Shown here: one piece after another, positions 20,840 through 26,579 of the stretch | How positions within the stretch are numbered: position 1 is the stretch's first letter | How the letters are laid out: every line of letters begins with the position of its first letter | Assembly (NCBI RefSeq): GCF_000090795.2 | Contig: NW_003546509.1 | Coordinates: forward strand, 11,946 to 38,524 | Origin: Amphimedon queenslandica | Lineage: Eukaryota > Porifera > Demospongiae > Haplosclerida > Niphatidae | Direction: 5' to 3' | DNA length: 26,579 nt | Made by a program: the position numbers and the translations under genes | The notes under the pieces: generated by a model | Told to the model about the DNA's origin: nothing | The model's input: the letters and a program-made list of their open reading frames with translations, nothing else | Databases searched by the model: none

Positions 20840-22780
20840 CTGTAGTATTTTCTTAAAAAAAATTAAACATAAAACATTTAATCTCAACACAAGTATACGC
20901 AAGAACATGTAGCAATTAATAAGCTGGAGCACTCTGGTATGAATAACAATGCGATCAACATCTAGAATTGCTATTATGCTTTCAATCATGTACATGTGCA
21001 ATTAACATAATGGTGTGATAAAACAACTCTTATTACATCATGGCAATCATGGCGTATCTAAAATCTGTAATGCTGCAGGTTTAATTAATAGTGCTTTTTT
21101 AAAAAGCAACATAGCAAAAGTCAGCAAACACTACACAGTTGCAGTCATGAACATGTTAAAATTAAGTTTTATTCTAGAGCTGATCTAAAACTTCACACAA
21201 ATTTATAGCCATTCTTAATCAAGTTAAGACACTTTGAAATATTTACACATCAAGAGGTTTAATGCAATATGGTATATCAGAGAATGGACAAAGAGAAGAG
21301 CATCACACTATAACGTGTACTTGGTATCTTAAACTACTTTGTACCTTAAGATTAAAAATTATAGGTTTTCAAATTTCTTTGATATTATTCTGAATAAGTG
21401 AGGCAATATAAAAGAAGCATAGGAATAATAATTTGATGCATGTATAAACAATACATGTTGGAAGTATACACATGTAAAGTACAAATAGTTGCCTCTTCAC
21501 ATAATGTAGGTGTGTGCTAGCTATCCCTCAGCAAAGTCAGAAAGAGCAAAAATTTCAATAATAGTTCGCTGTATATTTTTATCTACAGGATAATTAGGAA
21601 TAGATTAACACCATGTATGCCTGTAGTAACATTAACACCGTACTGTCTATACATGCATACATGTACATGTACATACACAAACTTTTATCCACTACTGAAC
21701 ATAAAGGTAAAAGAAGTATGCGAAGTTCAACAAAATGGTCAAAATAGCATGGGCATGCAGTCTGACCCTTTGATGCAAAGAAACGCTTTGAGGTTGATTG
21801 GTCAGATTTCAATTTTGTGCTCATTTGCATTGCTTTTTGTGGCAACTGTCAACCATGCAGGCTTAATTATTAGATAGTACTTGATAATTATAAATACAAA
21901 GAAACTACACTAGCATATACAAAAGTTGTGCGTACAGTATACATGTACATGTATGTGTGCATAAAGCAACTCTATGTATTAATTCTTTATTAATCACCTG
22001 ATTGAAAACCCTTTGATTAGTCCTCTTGCCAATATTCTCTAGAGCAGATAAGTCACAAATGCACATACATTTATCTAACTAAAATAATAAAATAACAGAT
22101 ACAACAAGTATTATGATCTTCAGATGCATTTTACCCACCTTGTGCTTATGATTCCAACGGAGCTATAGCTCTCTTGCTATTGATGGCATATTCTACTAAC
22201 ATTCCTTGATGCTCATGGACGTCAAGATTTGAGACACCTTTCTTGTAATGCTACACAATTAGAGTCCATCTACAAAAAGTATAATATAATAAAAAGTAAT
22301 AATATGCGATGATGCGATTAAAAAGTCACAGGATGTTATGCCCTCCAGTAATAAACTGTCTAATACTCATTTACACTCGTTAGCAATTGATTAAACATGA
22401 TTACCAATAAATAATTTAATCAGAATATCCTCATTAAAGTGAAGCCACAGTGCAGTTAATGGCATTATACTAGTACATGCAATATAACACAATTCAATTA
22501 GAGTCGATGATGTAGCACAGATAAATAACAGTTTTGACTATTGATTAATTATTATACTTTACTAGTAACACAAAGTTTAGAGCAATGACAGCACATACAA
22601 TCATAATCAATTCACATCATATATTACGCAGAAATAGTGTTATCTTTAGTGGAAAACAATGAATCTGTGAATCATTCACTTTCAAAAGTCACAATAGAAT
22701 CAAAACTTGTCAAATGAAATTGTTTAATCAATGTAGAATAACTAACACTTAAAGTGAAATTTCACCACAGGTATTGCAAG
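20840..22780. other. Gene-free intergenic DNA
   Basis: AT-rich sequence of about 1.9 kb with frequent stops on both strands. It includes short palindromic acatgtacatgt runs near 21659 and 21942. An 86-codon frame at 21617-21877 has no family features or splice logic. Nothing else recognised. Confidence 0.6.
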
Positions 22781-22784
22781 AGCA

Positions 22785-22791
22785 TATAAAA
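22785..22791 (+). promoter_or_regulatory. TATA box of the membrane glycoprotein gene
   Basis: TATAAAA 65 bases before the ATG at 22850, a normal distance for a short 5'UTR. No other TATA-like site lies closer. Confidence 0.65.
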
Positions 22792-22849
22792 GCAGAACAA
22801 GCAAGACTTGTTGAAAAAAAAATCAGCATTTTATCTACATTTAAAGACT

Positions 22850-23551
22850 ATGAATACAGTGATTGCTTTATTCCTAGCTTTATTGCTACTTCTTCCTTTG
22901 TCGAATGCCAATTTCATTGTGGAGATTGAAGCAGAATATGGCTTCAGTACTAACGCAGAAAAGCACTACAGAAGTGGAGCAGCTAATGGTCTGGCAGTAT
23001 TTTTGAAACAAGAGGGACAAATAGCTTTATTCTTCCAGGTAACCAGTGAGGAAACATGCTTGATGCAAGTCCATGACATCCTCTACAGTAATGATGGTTC
23101 GTCTAATGCCTTCATACTGCATTTGAACAACAAGTCAATTGGTGAAGCAGTGAATAACGCAAGCAATAACAATACGTATCTGCTTAACCAGTTCATATCC
23201 ACTGGTCAGGCAGGAGAGGAAGTGATCATCAGAGAAGGATTGTATAATCTTACCATTACTGTTGAAACAGCAGATGAGTTTGGAGTTGAGATTGACTCTG
23301 TGTCAGTCTACATGATGCACTGCAGCAACATAACAACCAATGTGTCAGTTGTGTACAATGGAAGTATATCTTACAACCATACGGACAGCACATCTTGTGA
23401 GACAGATGAAAATTTGCTTTATTTTTTAATCATCTATCTCACATTGGTCATGGCTGTGACTATAATGATTCCCGTTATAATGATTAGTATTGTCTATAAA
23501 TTCTTTTCGCTTAAAAAGCAACTACAGTCAACAGTGTATATGAGAGTGTAA
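22850..23551 (+). CDS. Type I membrane glycoprotein, single exon, possible galactose-binding-like ectodomain
   Basis: ORF of 233 residues from the ATG at 22850; an earlier TTG frame start is not used. Residues 1-20 form a signal peptide (Leu-rich, ending SNA). The ectodomain begins with an IEAE segment of the kind seen at the start of CBM6/malectin-like beta sandwiches. It carries about eight Asn-X-Ser/Thr sites, clustered near residues 100-115 and 160-185, and three Cys. A membrane span follows (LLYFLIIYLTLVM onward, about 30 hydrophobic residues), then a basic stop-transfer and a short cytoplasmic tail ending TVYMRV, possibly a PDZ ligand. No introns. Likely a surface receptor or lectin-like protein; no firm family assignment. 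Confidence 0.78.
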   Translation: MNTVIALFLALLLLLPLSNANFIVEIEAEYGFSTNAEKHYRSGAANGLAVFLKQEGQIALFFQVTSEETCLMQVHDILYSNDGSSNAFILHLNNKSIGEAVNNASNNNTYLLNQFISTGQAGEEVIIREGLYNLTITVETADEFGVEIDSVSVYMMHCSNITTNVSVVYNGSISYNHTDSTSCETDENLLYFLIIYLTLVMAVTIMIPVIMISIVYKFFSLKKQLQSTVYMRV

Positions 23552-23795
23552 ACTTAACAGTCAAGCATTCATGCTGTATTCTTTGCACTATGCAATATTT
23601 TATATTTTGGTTTGAAACTTCAAGTTGTTTTGTAAATAGATATCAATCACATTAACCCCATGTAGTATATGTGTATATTTAACATACGCATTATGATTTC
23701 AAATCTTGATGTTTTCATTTTAAGAACATCTGAAAGTGATTACATGTAGATCTACATATACTTTGGTAACATTATGAGTCTAAAAGAAAAGATAT

Positions 23796-23805
23796 AATAA
23801 ATAAA
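23796..23805 (+). terminator. Polyadenylation signals of the membrane glycoprotein gene
   Basis: Two overlapping AATAAA hexamers about 245 bases after the stop, followed within 15-20 bases by GT/T-rich sequence (ttgttcgtagttgtgt). Confidence 0.6.
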
Positions 23806-24234
23806 ATTGTTCGTAGTTGTGTATCTAATGTAGTCTAGATATATACACAACTAGAACAATTGCACCACCCAATTTGATTTTAAATTAGGAAACTAGATCT
23901 CTAATTATAACATTTCCACTTGTACATCATTCCCCCATTCTCAATCATCAGCACTTAACTGCAGAAGCCCCTATAGTCGTGGCGAGACTAAAGCCCCTAT
24001 TGCTTATCACTCTCTATTATTTATTAACAGTAGGAATTTATTAACAGATGAGGAATGTAGTGTAGATATTGTAATAAACCTACATTTTCTTCAGTGAATA
24101 AGCCTCAGACTAAAGTCCTTTTCAGTTTTCACACTGGTCCATTTCCAATCACTTTGGATTGCAAAGAAGCCATTAGCAAATTAGATACCAGGGGGTGTGA
24201 CCGTGAGTTGATGCTACTCATCATTGCCTCGATC

Positions 24235-24455
24235 ATGGCGGACAATCCTGAGCTTGTTAACGTAAAAAACCTTGCATCAGAAGCAATAGAAGGAGAGAAA
24301 GACTCGCTGAAGAGACTGAGCGAAGAAATTTGGTCTAATCCAGAGCTTAACTACGAGGAGGAAACTGCTCATAAGGTTCTAACTGACTATTTAGAGTCTA
24401 AAGGTTTCAGAGTAGATAGGAAGTACTGTGATATCAAGACTGCTTTCAGGGCAAG
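24235..24455 (+). CDS. M20 peptidase (PM20D2-like), first exon only
   Basis: An exon whose translation has EIWSNPELNYEEETAHKVL and then KTAFRA, the N-terminal signature of the PM20D2 branch of M20 metallopeptidases, which in animals hydrolyse unusual dipeptides. The frame is open from 24094, but the best start is the ATG at 24235 (Met-Ala-Asp); an alternative is 24211. It ends at a good donor (AAG|GTATGC, 24456). About 350 further residues, including the metal ligands, should follow. I see none between 24456 and the window end, where a repeat element and an opposite-strand gene lie. It is therefore either exon 1 of a gene with a long intron or a truncated relic. Confidence 0.65.
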
Positions 24456-24639
24456 GTATGCCAGGGTTTCTATTGGGATGAGGCTAAGGGGAATTGTATA
24501 ATTTTTTGGAGAGGAGCAATGGGAGCCTGCAACTAAAACTTAAGTAATTTAGTATGCTTGTTTAAGCTGGGGTTATGCAATATGGGGACCCTAAAATACC
24601 GGTATAACAATCTTTTGTCGGTGTAACGTTATAGTACAG

Positions 24640-24742
24640 GGACTTTTACCTGATTTTGGAGCAACTTTTAAAAAAAGTAAAAAATTTAATTTAGATCGGA
24701 ATCAGCTCAAACTTTCTATACAACATAAGTACATATATGTGT
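24640..24742 (-). repeat. Dispersed-repeat fragment in reverse orientation
   Basis: Contains gcaacttttaaaa and cagctcaaactttctatac, matching the reverse-oriented copies of intron 9. It ends where the inverted-repeat-bounded element starts. Sequence resembling its continuation (gcatcaaaaatg near 25688) follows the element, which suggests insertion into it. Confidence 0.55.
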
Positions 24743-25671
24743 ATTAGTGTTGTGCTAGTTCCAACGGAACTAGAACTAAATCTATTTTAGTACACCTATT
24801 TTTTTCCTAGTTCTAGTTCCAAGAACTAGAACTAGAACTGAACTACATTGATACAAAGAACCAAAACTAAAACTAAAACTAGAATTTGACAAATTAAAGC
24901 AGTGGAACTAAAACTAGAACTAAAGATTTAGCTATTAAGGACTTGAAACTAAAACTAAAACTAAAATGTGCACTTGTAAATCACTAGAACTAAAACTAGA
25001 ACTAAAACGCTACCCTTTTAATAACTGAAACTAAAACTAGAACTGAAATAGAGCCCTTTTAATAACTAAAACTAAAACTAGAACTAAAATGGTACCACTT
25101 TGAATAACTAAAACTAAAACTAGAACTAAAATGCTACCCTTTTCAGTTATTAAAATTAAATTACATTAAAAAATTATAAAAATCACCTTGAAATGGTGTA
25201 TTAGTAGGACTAAAACTAGAACTATAAGGCCAGAATCAGAATTTGGCATGGAACTAAAATTAAAACTAAAACTAAAATGGAAGTACTAGTAGAACTAAAA
25301 CTAGAACTGAAACTAGAAATGAAGTACTGGTAAAACTAAAACTAGAACTAAAACTAGAAATGGAGTACTGGTAGAACTAAAACTAGAACTAAAACTAGAA
25401 ATGGAGTACTGGTAAAACTAAAACTAAAACTAAAACTAGAAATGGAATACTGGCAGAACTAAAACTAGAACTAAAACTAGAAATGGAGTACTGGTAAAAC
25501 TAAAACTAAAACTAAAACTAGAAATGGAGTACTGGTAAAACTAAAACTAGAACTAAAAGTAGAAATGGAGTAGTTGGTAGAACTAAAACTAGAACTAAAA
25601 GTAGAAATGGAGTAGTTGGTAGAACTAAAACTAGAACTAAAACAGAAAATAGAGTACTGCACAACACTAAT
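24743..25671. mobile_element. Minisatellite-filled element with 13-bp terminal inverted repeats
   Basis: attagtgttgtgc at 24743-24755 is the exact reverse complement of 25659-25671. The inside is nearly all ACTAAA/ACTAGA hexamers, with a higher-order 41-bp period (tactgg at 25325, again at 25366) between about 25280 and 25640. A 13-bp-arm hairpin lies at 24807-24835. No transposase is encoded. If the termini are read as TAGTG...CACTA they fit the loose hAT consensus, but the 8-bp flanks match at only 4 of 8 bases. Read with TA flanks it could be another cut-and-paste type. Class unresolved. Confidence 0.65.
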
Positions 25672-25679
25672 TCATGTAG

Positions 25680-26012
25680 ATGTACTATGCATCAAAAATG
25701 ATGAAATTCATTTGGAAATGCGCTAGTTTACATCTCATTATTATTCATGATGTAATGATCATAATGTTATTGGCATTCATTTTGAGTGCATAGCAAAACT
25801 ATCCATCCTATACACTACTTCCTTGAAGTCTATGAACTTTTGATGCTTGACAAGAGTTAATATGTTTTTTGCTTTGATAAGGAAAATACACATACATGTA
25901 AAATTAATGTGACACTAATAAATCATATTAATGATATTACTAAGTATTGAGTAAAATTCTAAGTTTTATAATCTAAACTCTCTAACTATTTTTTTGTTTT
26001 TAAAGTTAATTT
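25680..26012. other. AT-rich intergenic DNA
   Basis: No coding frame, repeat array or clear promoter seen. It separates the repeat element from the 3' end of a minus-strand gene. Confidence 0.5.
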
Positions 26013-26579
26013 TTAATCATCAAATCTTTCTCCTTTCAACTCTTCCAGCCTTGTTGCTGCATCTTCCATTGTCATGAGATTCGAGCGACATTTTTCAGCT
26101 GCAGTACGCCTTTGTGCAATATATTTTTCTAATAATTCTATTTCTTCTAAACTTTCTTTTTGTTCAGCTCGATATTTTTCCCATTCATCTTTGCACTCTG
26201 TAAGACTCTTATTTTTTGTTTCTATTTTTTTCTTCAAATTTTCAATCTCACTAGCATATTTTATTTTCTTTTGTGTGTAAGCAGTAATAGAGGCATGGAT
26301 CCCACGCATGAAATTGCCTTCAATCCTTCCATTAATGGCATCTGGTTTTTGAACGACCTCTTTGAACTGACATTTTCCGTTTGTCCATTTTGTATGACTT
26401 GAAATTTCATGTTCCGATTTAATGATAAATTCTTGTGTCCTCCAATGAAACCATTTCCATTCTTCATTGATAGACCAAGTCACAGCCACGATTTCACCAG
26501 TTGTATCTTTGTCTTCCAACTGTTTCTTTAGATTGTGTATCTTACTTTCAATTTCAATAATTTCTCTGTTTTTGTGTCG
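26013..26579 (-). CDS. C-terminal part of an unrecognised coiled-coil protein (5' partial)
   Basis: Reading frame open from the window edge to a stop at 26013-26015, 188 residues. It has three parts. First, a basic/acidic helical start (residues 1-25). Then a compact Trp-rich segment (TWSINEEWKWFHW, a TKWTNGKC turn, an EGNFMRGIHASI motif). Last, a long coiled coil (about residues 105-185) rich in Glu, Lys and Leu with heptad spacing, ending in Asp-Asp. The Trp-rich part looks like a folded domain between two coiled coils. I do not recognise the family. The shape would suit the tail of a GTPase- or TRIM-like protein, but this is only a guess. Confidence 0.7.
   Translation of the reverse strand, partial: RHKNREIIEIESKIHNLKKQLEDKDTTGEIVAVTWSINEEWKWFHWRTQEFIIKSEHEISSHTKWTNGKCQFKEVVQKPDAINGRIEGNFMRGIHASITAYTQKKIKYASEIENLKKKIETKNKSLTECKDEWEKYRAEQKESLEEIELLEKYIAQRRTAAEKCRSNLMTMEDAATRLEELKGERFDD

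Larger units (their letters stand above)
19725..20840 (+). repeat. Duplication unit B (promoter plus six-cysteine peptide gene)
   Basis: Second copy of the 17490-18560 unit, same strand. Small insertions (for example near 19920 and 20070) separate the upstream parts, while the first coding exon is identical to copy A apart from its last base. This indicates recent duplication or later gene conversion. Confidence 0.85.

Noticed and set aside
21617..21877. 86-codon frame with a hydrophobic stretch near the C-terminus
   Set aside because: Low-complexity start from acatgtacatgt repeats, no TATA, no splice logic, overlapping opposite-strand frame of equal length; likely chance.
24760..25650. Telomere-like repeat
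   Set aside because: The hexamers (TTTAGT/TCTAGT on the other strand) are not TTAGGG, and the array is bounded by inverted repeats and flanked by genes.
25477..25662. Minus-strand Ser/Phe/Val-rich repeated frame
   Set aside because: Direct product of the ACTAAA/ACTAGA minisatellite read in one frame; no start context or gene structure.
26074..26402. Plus-strand Phe/Ser-rich frames
   Set aside because: Antisense shadow of the coiled-coil coding region on the minus strand.

Overview
Eukaryotic, AT-rich genomic DNA from an invertebrate animal. Evidence for this is spliced genes with many short GT-AG introns (as small as 43 bp), TATA-box promoters, secretory signal peptides, and an RNF213-like AAA+ giant protein, a family of animals. 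A demosponge such as Amphimedon is my best guess, but this is inference from gene style and not proved by the sequence. Layout: (1) Positions 1-16595, plus strand: the 3' part of one giant gene. I can chain 44 exons whose phases agree at every junction, giving at least 3442 residues. It has two RNF213-type AAA+ modules, a long helical region, and two SAM domains in tandem at the C-terminus. I see no RING finger and no RNF213-type RZ zinc finger. (2) 16692-17117: a small intronless-looking ORF starting Met-Gly-Cys-Cys, with a Cys cluster and a compact, probably PH-like beta fold, only 97 bp after the giant gene. (3) 17490-20840: two tandem copies of a three-coding-exon gene for a secreted six-cysteine, highly cationic peptide. 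Each has its own near-identical TATA promoter, acidic propeptide and 3'UTR intron. The copies are separated by dispersed repeat DNA. (4) 20840-22780: gene-free. (5) 22850-23551: a single-exon type I membrane glycoprotein with a good TATA box. (6) 24235-24455: a first exon resembling M20 peptidase PM20D2, with a donor site but no matching downstream exon in the window. (7) 24743-25671: a minisatellite array of ACTAAA/ACTAGA hexamers enclosed by perfect 13-bp inverted terminal repeats. (8) 26013-26579, minus strand: the C-terminal end of an unrecognised coiled-coil protein that continues past the window edge. A dispersed repeat family (about 177-bp unit, in tandem arrays and in both orientations) lies in introns and intergenic DNA throughout. 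The giant RNF213-like ATPase and the two antimicrobial-like peptide genes suggest an innate-immunity neighbourhood, but the link rests on family knowledge and proximity, not on any shared regulatory signal I could see. The most novel items are the six-cysteine peptide pair and the RING-less RNF213-like protein with tandem SAM domains.
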